Source: CALVNN01 sp964393975
Lineage (GTDB): Bacteria > Bacillota > Clostridia > Christensenellales > UBA1242
DNA length: 64,000 bases
Direction: 5' to 3'
Assembly: GCA_964393975.1 (NCBI GenBank)
Contig: CAYMVO010000002.1
Coordinates: 1 to 64,000 of the forward strand
Shown here: positions 37,841 through 45,160 of the stretch, piece by piece
How positions within the stretch are numbered: the stretch's first letter is position 1
Layout of the letters: every line of letters begins with the position of its first letter
Notes under the pieces: model-generated
The model's input: only the letters and a program-made list of their open reading frames with translations
The model's database searches: none
What the model was told of the DNA's origin: nothing
Program-made: the position numbers and the translations under genes

Positions 37841-37945
37841 AGTATCTCTACTCCTTTCGCTTTACTTTTACCCGCCATATCTATTTTAGGACTCAACCAA
37901 ATTGCTAAAATAAAATTTGACTAAAATATTTATCACTTTTGTTCT

Positions 37946-38098
37946 ATTATCAAAAGTCAGAGGAAAGCAACGCAACGCGTTATTTTCAAATGACTGAGTT
38001 ATTCAAACCGTGTCGCTAAAATGATAATTTTAGCGCAAATTGTTAAATTTGCATAAATTTTAAATCAAATTTAAAATTTACGACTCATAGTTTCTATT
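37946..38098 (+). repeat. Dispersed structured repeat, copy B, in the promoter region of LRR paralogue 5
   Basis: Nearly identical to copy A (12286-12437) over its whole length, with the same nested left hairpin (loop AAC instead of AAA region) and right module ending in CATAGTTTCTATTA. Its left end, ATTATCAAAA, is also the sequence found in the promoters of the other LRR paralogues, so the element abuts the promoter core of paralogue 5 and replaces the upstream TTGATA. Confidence 0.8.
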
Positions 38099-38128
38099 AC
38101 AATCATCAAAAGACATTGTTTGTATATA

Positions 38129-40696
38129 CTAATAATCTCTCCCAAAATCGCTAGTTACATCATTTTGTATGTTATTATCTAGATCACTTCTCTTGCCGTC
38201 TCTATAAACTTCATATTGCCCATCCACCATAATATCTGTATAAGCTTTACGTTGTTTATAATAATCTCCAATTATACGATAAGGACAATCTATCATTTTT
38301 TCCCTTTTGGTTTCTCTTTTATAGCTCTCTCGCAAACTCTTAATATCCGTATGGCTCGCTCCTATAATGACGTTTTTGACCTCATATCCATTTTCGTTCA
38401 TAGTCCTAAATGCGTTATCGCAAAATCTTTGAACGCACTCTTGGACTTCTTCCTTTTTTTCCTTATTGACAATATCCCACATAACCTCAGGGACTTCAAT
38501 ATTATCTATTGCTATCGTGTAAGTATTAGGATCGTACCATATCCACCCTTGCGCTAGAATCTTATCACCTTTATTTATCGTCATAAATGTACTATTTACA
38601 TCGGTCGCGCCAAGGACCATACAATCTTGACCTACACCGCCGTATTTTTGGCAACAATTCGTTATATTGCCTAGCACCAATCCTAGCGGATCGCCTTTTT
38701 CAAGGACTTTGTATGTTATCAAATCAGCGCTACTTTTATCCGTTAGATTTTTACCGCTAGCGACCTCATCTTCGCACACTCTCAACACCTGCTCGTCCTT
38801 GACCGCTCTGCCCTCTTTAAGTTTTTCACTCAAATATTGAAATTCCATTTGTCTAATATTCAATCTAGCACAATACGTTGCAAGCTCCCTATTTTCTTCT
38901 GTAACATCTTTATACTGCGCGCCGTCCATAAAATCATCAACAGTCAATCTATTTTTGTCAGACCTTGTTATGACTTTCTTATTTAATTGAGTGAGTACTC
39001 TATGGAATTTTTTAAATAAGACATCAAAACGTATAGTTCCCTTAGCATAAAACACGTCGTATGCACTATCATTTTTATTTTCGTTAATGCGATATTTCGC
39101 CCAGTCTTTACCTATGACAGCCTTATCCATTACATCGTGAAAGTTTAAAACCATAAACTGCGCAAAATCAATATCCTTTTGGTCTACCCAGTCTACGCAT
39201 TTTAGCGCATCAAATAATTCACTTTTATGCCTATTACTTGCAATGTTATTCATCACAAAAGAGTACACCAAATCACTTAGACTATGAGTCCTTGCCACCT
39301 CCATAGATTTCTCATTGACGATTTTATCTATGTAATTTTTATTTATTTTCGCTCTTATATTATTTTTGATTTTTGATTGAACCAAGTTTCTCGCAAGTAG
39401 TTTTTTGTATTCGCCGACTTTTTGATGATCTACATTTCCCGTCACACAATCTTCAAACCCAAAATAGCCTAGTTTTCTTAAAAACTCCACAAAATCTTCT
39501 CTACCATTTTGTACCCCACCAAAGCAAGCACTCATCATATTTTCATACTGCTTTACATTTTTATTATCCAAAAAGATGCTTGCTTCTTCCTTGCTACGCA
39601 AATTATTCAACACGCGAAAATCTATATTTACGCCTTTCGCCTCTAACAATCTTATTAGGTGATTTGCACCAACTTTCACATCGTCATAAATATTGCCGTC
39701 ACCAATGACAAACTTTCTAACCACCTCGCCTTTGTTGTTGCATAATGATATTTGCGTACCTTTCACAAACGCTTGATTATATCGCTCAGTAGCACCCCAC
39801 TTTGCACTACTACTAATTAGCGTATTTTTCACCTTTGCCGATGCCATATCTATACTCTTAACACCCGTAACGCCTCTAAGGTCTACTAGTTCCACTTCGC
39901 ATTCTTCGGAAAATGGTCCATAAATAAACGCTACGCTCGCATCTTTAAAAGTAACCTCTTTTAGATTTCTACAATACTCAAAGACATCTTCACCTATCCC
40001 GTTAATAACGCAACCTTCACCATCTACTCGTGACATATTTTCACATCCACTGAATGCGTAGTCATCAATCATCAGCGCTACTCCACTTTTGACCTTTGGA
40101 AAACGAATTTCTTTTAGACCACAATTTGCAAAACAACGGACGCCGACATATTCAAGTGACTCCAGCTTATCAAAGCCACTTACATTCTCCAAACTCCTAC
40201 AATTATAAAAACAATTTGCTCCAAATTTTACAAGCGCATCACAATAGTCAACCCTAAAATCTTTTAGCCTCGTACACCCATAAAAGGCGTTATCTTCAAA
40301 CCGCTCTAGTTTGTGGCACCTTGTAAAAGATACCTCTTTTAAATGATTACATTGTCCAAATGCCTCATCGCCTATGCGAGTCAATTCTTCGCAAGCCGAA
40401 AAATCAGCACTCTCTAATTCGCCACAACCTTTAAAAGCACAATCTCTTATTTCACGCAAGTTTTTACAATTAGAAAAGTTTACTCTCCTCAAATATGTAC
40501 TATTTGTAAATGTTCCTTCATTTACGATTTCAAGCCTGCTCCCTTCTTCAAAGGTAAGCGACTTGAAGTCTTCACAATCTTTTAAATCTCTTAGAGCGTC
40601 CTCGTCAATAGATTTAACATCACACGGCACACACACCTCGCCATTAATCAAGTCACGCTCCTCAATTCTCCATAGCACATCACCAACAATTTTCAT
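38129..40696 (-). CDS. BspA-type LRR protein with conserved C-terminal domain, paralogue 6
   Basis: An 855-residue protein with six LRR_5 units, the GEVVRKFVIGDGN linker, the helical middle domain and the C-terminal domain (TNCCQKYGG, VNSTFMTI, AQGWIWYD, AIDNIEVPE). It is the first gene of the array in the direction of transcription. The promoter has the best -10 of the set, and GGAAGGAG precedes the ATG. The next gene upstream is folD on the opposite strand, so the array's boundary is a divergent promoter region at 40697-40941. Confidence 0.88.
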   Translation of the reverse strand: MKIVGDVLWRIEERDLINGEVCVPCDVKSIDEDALRDLKDCEDFKSLTFEEGSRLEIVNEGTFTNSTYLRRVNFSNCKNLREIRDCAFKGCGELESADFSACEELTRIGDEAFGQCNHLKEVSFTRCHKLERFEDNAFYGCTRLKDFRVDYCDALVKFGANCFYNCRSLENVSGFDKLESLEYVGVRCFANCGLKEIRFPKVKSGVALMIDDYAFSGCENMSRVDGEGCVINGIGEDVFEYCRNLKEVTFKDASVAFIYGPFSEECEVELVDLRGVTGVKSIDMASAKVKNTLISSSAKWGATERYNQAFVKGTQISLCNNKGEVVRKFVIGDGNIYDDVKVGANHLIRLLEAKGVNIDFRVLNNLRSKEEASIFLDNKNVKQYENMMSACFGGVQNGREDFVEFLRKLGYFGFEDCVTGNVDHQKVGEYKKLLARNLVQSKIKNNIRAKINKNYIDKIVNEKSMEVARTHSLSDLVYSFVMNNIASNRHKSELFDALKCVDWVDQKDIDFAQFMVLNFHDVMDKAVIGKDWAKYRINENKNDSAYDVFYAKGTIRFDVLFKKFHRVLTQLNKKVITRSDKNRLTVDDFMDGAQYKDVTEENRELATYCARLNIRQMEFQYLSEKLKEGRAVKDEQVLRVCEDEVASGKNLTDKSSADLITYKVLEKGDPLGLVLGNITNCCQKYGGVGQDCMVLGATDVNSTFMTINKGDKILAQGWIWYDPNTYTIAIDNIEVPEVMWDIVNKEKKEEVQECVQRFCDNAFRTMNENGYEVKNVIIGASHTDIKSLRESYKRETKREKMIDCPYRIIGDYYKQRKAYTDIMVDGQYEVYRDGKRSDLDNNIQNDVTSDFGRDY

Positions 40697-40800
40697 AGTA
40701 TTTTTACTCCTTCCGCTATATCTCTATTTGCCTTATCTATTCTTTACAAAAACTAAGTTAATACGCACAAATAAAAATTGACTTATAAATCTTTAATTTC

Positions 40801-40829
40801 ATTATACCAAAATTATCAAAAAATATCAA
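40801..40829 (-). promoter_or_regulatory. Promoter of LRR paralogue 6
   Basis: Minus-strand TTGATA and TATAAT separated by 17 bases, in the same sequence context as the other family promoters. Confidence 0.78.
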
Positions 40830-40893
40830 TATCCTTTAAAAAATTGTTTTTATTTTAAATTTATTTAAAACGCTACAAAAATCAAATCAAATA

Positions 40894-40902
40894 TGCTATA
40901 CT
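40894..40902 (+). promoter_or_regulatory. Extended -10 promoter of folD
   Basis: TGCTATACT gives TG plus a good -10 hexamer about 40 bases before the folD start. No strong -35 is visible at the right distance. Confidence 0.5.
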
Positions 40903-40941
40903 TAAAATAATTGCATAATAAAAATAAAGGAGTGGAAAAAA

Positions 40942-41778
40942 ATGATATTATATGGAGATGTAGTCGCACAAAGACTTATTGAAAAAGCAAAATGTGAAAA
41001 CAACCACGGCAAACTAATAATCATCGGGAATAAACAAGACATCGCTAGCACTGTGTACATAAAAAACAAAATCAAAAAATGCGAGGAATGCGGGATAGAA
41101 CATAGCGAGATTTATCCAAACGAGAGCTTTCGTACGGAAGATTATATAAAATTAATAGACAAAATCAATAATGATGACTCCGTCTCTGGCTTAATCGTTC
41201 AATTACCACTACCAAAAGGCGTTGATACCGCTAGCGTTGTGCGTGCAATAGACCAATCAAAAGATGTGGATGGTTTTACAAAAGACGCACTGTTTGCGCC
41301 TTGTACACCTAGTGGGATTATGCACTTATTAGATTATTACTATGATAAAGATTTTTGTCTTGGGAAAAATGCGGTCGTTATAGGACGAAGCGAGATAGTC
41401 GGGAAACCTATGGCGCAGTTGCTACTAGATAAAAACGCAACCGTCACTATCTGTCACTCAAAGACTAAAGATTTAAAAGAATATACGAAAAATGCGGATA
41501 TCATAGTTTGTGCGGTGGGCAAACCAAATACAATCACAAAAGATATGGTCAAAAAAGGTTGCACAATCATTGATGTGGGCATTAATAGAGTAAACGGCAA
41601 GTTATGTGGTGATTGTGATTTTGAAAATCTCAAAGACTTTTGCGATATTACACCCGTACCAAAAGGAGTTGGTCCTTTGACCGTCGCAACATTGGTAGAA
41701 AGAGTCGCGTATCTATCTCAAAAAGAAAATACTTTAAGTAGCATAAAATCAAATAAAGAGCTCGAAAGAGATATATAG
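40942..41778 (+). CDS. folD: Bifunctional methylene-THF dehydrogenase/methenyl-THF cyclohydrolase
   Basis: A 278-residue FolD, which interconverts 5,10-methylene-, methenyl- and 10-formyl-tetrahydrofolate for purine and formyl-Met synthesis. The catalytic lysine segment YIKNKIK, the QLPLPKG motif, the cofactor-binding GRSEIVGKPM and the C-terminal PVPKGVGPLT are all present. An AAAGGAGTGG site precedes the ATG. It is transcribed divergently from the LRR array and ends at its own terminator. Confidence 0.96.
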   Translation: MILYGDVVAQRLIEKAKCENNHGKLIIIGNKQDIASTVYIKNKIKKCEECGIEHSEIYPNESFRTEDYIKLIDKINNDDSVSGLIVQLPLPKGVDTASVVRAIDQSKDVDGFTKDALFAPCTPSGIMHLLDYYYDKDFCLGKNAVVIGRSEIVGKPMAQLLLDKNATVTICHSKTKDLKEYTKNADIIVCAVGKPNTITKDMVKKGCTIIDVGINRVNGKLCGDCDFENLKDFCDITPVPKGVGPLTVATLVERVAYLSQKENTLSSIKSNKELERDI

Positions 41779-41830
41779 CTAAAAGCGCTAAATAATATAC
41801 ACCCCTAAATATATGTATCCATTCATTTAT

Positions 41831-41857
41831 AAAAAGACAAACTATTTGTCTTTTTTC
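41831..41857 (+). terminator. folD terminator
   Basis: AAAAGACAAA pairs with TTTGTCTTTT across a four-base loop, followed by T residues. Confidence 0.8.
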
Positions 41858-41904
41858 TATTACCTATAAATGCTAAGATTTGACACTAAATGCGATGTAT
41901 AAAT

Positions 41905-41939
41905 AAAAAAGTGTGCGATAAAATCTCACACACTTTAAA
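41905..41939 (-). terminator. rplM-rpsI terminator
   Basis: On the minus strand AAAGTGTG pairs with CGCACACTTT and a T run follows, directly after the rpsI stop. Confidence 0.78.
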
Positions 41940-41943
41940 AATA

Positions 41944-42540
41944 TTAACGTTTGCTAAATTGAGGCGCTTTACGAGCTTTCTTGAGACCGTATTTCTTACG
42001 CTCTTTAGTCCTAGCGTCACGAGTCAAGAAACCTTCTTTCTTAATCTCTTTTCTCAAATTTTCATCAAACTCAACTAATGCTCTAGCGACACCAAGTCTT
42101 ACAGCACCTGCTTGACCTCTAAAACCGCCACCGATAACATTAACATAAACATCAAATTTATTTTCCATACCGACCAAAGTCAAAGGTTGCTTAGCGACTT
42201 GTATCAAAGTACCCAAATGGAAATACTCCTCAATGGTACGCTTGTTTATAGTAAACTTACCCGTCCCAGGGAGCAATCTAACTCTAGCAATAGACTTCTT
42301 ACGACGACCAGTACCTAAATATTGGATAGTTGCGTCCTTCTTTACTGCAGATTTCGCAGTCTTTGCACTAGTCTTCTTTGCTGGCTTCTCTTCCTTCGCC
42401 TCTACCTCAGCGTCAACCTTCTTAGTAGTCTTTTTAGTAGTCTTTGGCTCTTTTTCTACCTTTTCTTCGGTAGTCTTTTTTGCTCTCTTAGGTTTTGCTT
42501 CTACTTCAGTAGCGATTACATCATTCTCTAATTCTGCCAT
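41944..42540 (-). CDS. rpsI: 30S ribosomal protein S9 with long N-terminal extension
   Basis: A 198-residue S9. The ordinary S9 fold begins near residue 70 ([16 protein letters not shown]) and ends with the normal basic tail [12 protein letters not shown] that reaches the decoding site. The first 68 residues are an added low-complexity segment rich in Lys, Thr, Glu and Ala (repeats of the KKTTKK type). The start is well supported: GGAG lies ten bases ahead of the ATG, and the ATG overlaps the rplM stop by one base (TAATG), so the extension is really translated. Confidence 0.95.
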   Translation of the reverse strand: MAELENDVIATEVEAKPKRAKKTTEEKVEKEPKTTKKTTKKVDAEVEAKEEKPAKKTSAKTAKSAVKKDATIQYLGTGRRKKSIARVRLLPGTGKFTINKRTIEEYFHLGTLIQVAKQPLTLVGMENKFDVYVNVIGGGFRGQAGAVRLGVARALVEFDENLRKEIKKEGFLTRDARTKERKKYGLKKARKAPQFSKR

Positions 42541-42986
42541 TACTTTTTATCTCCTTTTGTAAGAGTCAAAACTTCAGGCTTTTGCGCCTCGTGACCGTGT
42601 TCACTGCCAGCATAAACCTTTAATTTTTTAATCATTTTTCTACCTAAACTGTTTTTTGGCATCATACCTTTTACTGCCTCGTAAACAACAAATTCAGGCT
42701 TTTTAGCCATCAAGGTCTTGTATTGGACTTCCTTTAGACCACCAACGTAACCAGTATGGTGATGGTAGTACTTGTCCTCCAACTTATTACCCGTCAAAAC
42801 GATATCTTTGCAATTAATAACGATAACAAAATCACCCGTATCAACATGTGGCGTATAGGTAGGTTTGCTCTTGCCAGTCAAGACCATAGCGACACGACTA
42901 GCGAGTCTACCTAAGGTCTCACCCTTGGCGTCTACAACGTACCATTTTCTGTCCACTGTTTGGGGATTAGCCATATATGTCTTCAT
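42540..42986 (-). CDS. rplM: 50S ribosomal protein L13
   Basis: A 148-residue L13, an early-assembly protein of the large subunit. Family stretches such as [16 protein letters not shown] and the [12 protein letters not shown] region are present. The start is the ATG at 42986 with GGAG nine bases ahead; an upstream TTG lies within that site. It forms the standard rplM-rpsI pair. The leader of about 110 bases could hold autoregulatory structure, but none was recognised with confidence. Confidence 0.97.
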   Translation of the reverse strand: MKTYMANPQTVDRKWYVVDAKGETLGRLASRVAMVLTGKSKPTYTPHVDTGDFVIVINCKDIVLTGNKLEDKYYHHHTGYVGGLKEVQYKTLMAKKPEFVVYEAVKGMMPKNSLGRKMIKKLKVYAGSEHGHEAQKPEVLTLTKGDKK

Positions 42987-43102
42987 AATATTATTCTCCA
43001 AACTTTATAAATTTTCATTTACTTCAAATTCAAAGGTAATTTAATTAGTTAAGGGGCTAAATTAACAAAAAAAATCGCTTGATTTCTTAGTAAAGCACGG
43101 TC

Positions 43103-43131
43103 ATTATAACAAACCGCAAAAAATTTGTCAA
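43103..43131 (-). promoter_or_regulatory. rplM-rpsI promoter
   Basis: Minus-strand TTGACA and TATAAT with exactly 17 bases between them, a perfect consensus as expected for ribosomal protein genes. Confidence 0.88.
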
Positions 43132-43161
43132 CTACTTTCAAACAATTTTCAAAAAAAATTA

Positions 43162-43365
43162 TCAATTTTTTATATCAATATCTTTTTCTTCATCATCATT
43201 TTCGGTAATAGCATCCATAGGACAAGCACCCTTGCATCCACCACATTTTATACAGATTTCCTTATTTATTCTAGCGTTGCCACCATCATCAAAATCTATT
43301 GCTTCTACTGGGCAAACCGCAAAACAAGTACCACAACCTATACATTTATCCTTTACAACTCTCAT
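43162..43365 (-). CDS. 2[4Fe-4S] ferredoxin
   Basis: A 67-residue ferredoxin with two complete cluster motifs, CIGCGTCFAVCP and CIKCGGCKGACP, and an acidic C-terminal tail. It should carry low-potential electrons in the cytoplasm. Its ATG overlaps the stop of the RnfC-like gene by 4 bases (ATGA), so the two are translationally coupled and their products probably work together. Confidence 0.93.
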   Translation of the reverse strand: MRVVKDKCIGCGTCFAVCPVEAIDFDDGGNARINKEICIKCGGCKGACPMDAITENDDEEKDIDIKN

Positions 43366-44405
43366 TTCTTTTTTCTCCTCAAATATTGTTTTTCATTTAA
43401 AAACAAAGCCGAATCCACCGCTCCCGTCACAGGTTTGCTAAAACTTTCAAACTCTGGCTCTACACCCACGCCGTTTACATAATCGCCATAGACAATCCCG
43501 CTTAATAACACATTTTTATACTTTTTCTCAGTCTTTAGGACCGTCATAATATCGTGGTTTGATTTTCTATTAAGAGCGACTAACTCTTTCTTGATATGGG
43601 ACTTTTGACCGCTATCTGCGGTCTTTAATTTTTCTTTTAACTCCGCTACTTTTTCGCACTCATGCTTTGCTAAATCATACATCTTATGATACTCATCATT
43701 TGGGAAAATCTCACCCCCGCAAGCGTCCAAAACAGCAAAATAATCTGTACCTATTGGCACCCTTAGTACTTTAGGTTCTTTGATTGCTTCGCCAGCAACT
43801 GTCATAATCTTATACACATAAGGAATACCGTCTTCTACTGCGAGACTAAGGTTGTAGAGGTCACCTAATGTCACTTTTTTACCGTCTAGTGCAAACTTTA
43901 GTCCAAACCTTTTTGCAAAGCCTTTATCATTTGTGCAAAGGGACGCAAAACTCTTTACATAGTCTATCGCGTGATTGATTTTATCACTAAATGAGCGCAA
44001 AATAGCGTCATCATTATTTATATAATACTTATCATCACTACCAATCAGTAAAAACTTTTCCCCCTCAAAAATACCATTGAGCCCGCTCTCCGCTATACGC
44101 TCCTTTACATCTACATCAGTAGTAGAAAGTGGGGTACACTCGTCCTTACGATCATTTCTGATAAGGACACCTTGCATCTCCTCCCCGCGCTCATTAATTA
44201 CCGTCCATTGAGCGTCATGAACACTCCCACTACAAGGACTAAAATAGTAGACACCATTCGCCACCCCGATGATTTGATAAGCTTCAACATGGTCATCATT
44301 TATTACACCAATCTCACCATTTAGCGGAATGGGTACAACCACGACTAACGATGCATCCATAGCCTCTATATACTTACCAAAAGTCATTTTTTTACTTCTC
44401 TTCAT
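43362..44405 (-). CDS. RnfC-like protein without iron-sulfur domain
   Basis: A 347-residue protein aligned by eye to RnfC. An N-terminal barrel-sandwich segment (VVVPIPLNGEIGVINDDHV, then YYFSPCSGSV) and a later stretch MTVAGEAIKEP..RVPIGTDY..CGG match RnfC's order and motifs. RnfC is the peripheral NADH/ferredoxin-linked subunit of the Rnf complex. Missing here are the CxxCxxCxxxCP ferredoxin domain and a glycine-rich nucleotide-binding motif. A separate ferredoxin is encoded immediately downstream, and no other rnf genes are nearby. The start is the ATG at 44405, ten bases after AAGGA. It could alternatively be a PduS-like reductase relative. Confidence 0.7.
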   Translation of the reverse strand: MKRSKKMTFGKYIEAMDASLVVVVPIPLNGEIGVINDDHVEAYQIIGVANGVYYFSPCSGSVHDAQWTVINERGEEMQGVLIRNDRKDECTPLSTTDVDVKERIAESGLNGIFEGEKFLLIGSDDKYYINNDDAILRSFSDKINHAIDYVKSFASLCTNDKGFAKRFGLKFALDGKKVTLGDLYNLSLAVEDGIPYVYKIMTVAGEAIKEPKVLRVPIGTDYFAVLDACGGEIFPNDEYHKMYDLAKHECEKVAELKEKLKTADSGQKSHIKKELVALNRKSNHDIMTVLKTEKKYKNVLLSGIVYGDYVNGVGVEPEFESFSKPVTGAVDSALFLNEKQYLRRKKK

Positions 44406-44444
44406 ACAATACCATCCTTTTTGTGCTATCACGCATCTTTATAT

Positions 44445-44543
44445 AATAGAAACTATGTGTCGTAAATTTTAAATTTGATTTAAAATTTATGCAAATTTGA
44501 CAATTTGCTCTAAAATTATCATTTTAGCGACACAGTTTGAATT
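44445..44543 (-). repeat. Dispersed structured repeat, copy C (right module only)
   Basis: In reverse orientation this matches the right module of copies A and B: the CATAGTTTCTATT end, the AAATTTTAAAT dyad and the GTGTCGCTAAAATGATAATT segment, but the left AGTCA hairpin is missing. It sits just upstream of the RnfC-like gene. Confidence 0.75.
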
Positions 44544-44661
44544 AGGTGTCGTTTATATCAAATACAAAAATAAATTTTTATGCTTTACTCTAGCTTCCTA
44601 TAATATATACAATATGTATTTTATCATTTAAAACACGCAATGTCAATAAAAAGGAGGCAAT

Positions 44662-44721
44662 ATGGAGTCACTATTACAAAATATTTTTATGTGTATTTTT
44701 TGGTTTGTGTGTTATATATAG
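44662..44721 (+). CDS. Putative 19-residue hydrophobic peptide
   Basis: A short open frame (MESLLQNIFMCIFWFVCYI) with AAGGAGG seven bases ahead of its ATG and a TATAAT at 44599-44604. The peptide is almost wholly hydrophobic after three residues and could insert in the membrane, like small type I toxins or leader-like peptides. It is followed within about 100 bases by an HU gene on the same strand. The evidence is only the ribosome binding site and composition. The rest of 44544-44661 is AT-rich with nothing recognised. Confidence 0.35.
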   Translation: MESLLQNIFMCIFWFVCYI

Positions 44722-44825
44722 CGTATACCTTCTTATTTCGTTTACAATAAGACTTACTCACAATTTCGCTAAAAAGTGAATAAACTCAAAGTGATTTGGA
44801 TAGCATTTTATATAAGGAGGTCGCT

Positions 44826-45098
44826 ATGAATAAAAAGGATATAATTTCTGTACTAAAAGAACAAACCAAACTACCACTAAGTGCGTGCAATAAATTTTAC
44901 AACGCATTTGTATATGCCGTTACCGACGGGCTAAAAAAGGGCGAAGAAGTCGTGATAAGCGGACTAGGTAAATTTGTAGTAAAACAACGCAAATCAAGAA
45001 AAGTCATAAACCCACAAACAAAAAAGATAATGAATGTACCCGCAAGACTCTCTCCGCAATTCAAAGCTAGCAAGCATCTAAAAGACAGTATAGTATGA
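44826..45098 (+). CDS. HU-family DNA-binding protein (divergent copy)
   Basis: A 90-residue HU-family protein; the beta-arm region has GLGKFVVKQRKSRKVINPQTKK and the C-terminal helix FKASKHLKDSI. HU proteins dimerise and bend DNA. The start is the ATG at 44826, with a perfect AAGGAGG ahead of it. It is clearly divergent from the second HU gene in this window (47309-47584), with more lysines in the arm. A convergent terminator separates it from the YabM-like gene. Confidence 0.9.
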   Translation: MNKKDIISVLKEQTKLPLSACNKFYNAFVYAVTDGLKKGEEVVISGLGKFVVKQRKSRKVINPQTKKIMNVPARLSPQFKASKHLKDSIV

Positions 45099-45111
45099 TT
45101 TTATAAAATAA

Positions 45112-45160
45112 AAACGCCTTTATCGTGACTTTTTATAGTATGGATAAAGGTATTTTTATT
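45112..45160. terminator. Bidirectional terminator between HU and the YabM/SpoVB-like gene
   Basis: CCTTTATC at 45117-45124 pairs with GATAAAGG at 45143-45150; T-rich tracts follow on both strands, so it serves both convergent units. Confidence 0.8.

Noticed and set aside
24726..40696. Possible CRISPR or other short-repeat array
   Set aside because: The periodicity is about 69 bases with no constant repeat and spacer; it comes from 23-residue LRR units in coding sequence.
26636..40696. Assigning the LRR C-terminal domain to GNAT acetyltransferases or PcfJ
   Set aside because: Only the strand and helix order and a loosely similar Cys-containing turn agree; the acetyl-CoA pyrophosphate loop is absent. 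I kept it as unassigned.
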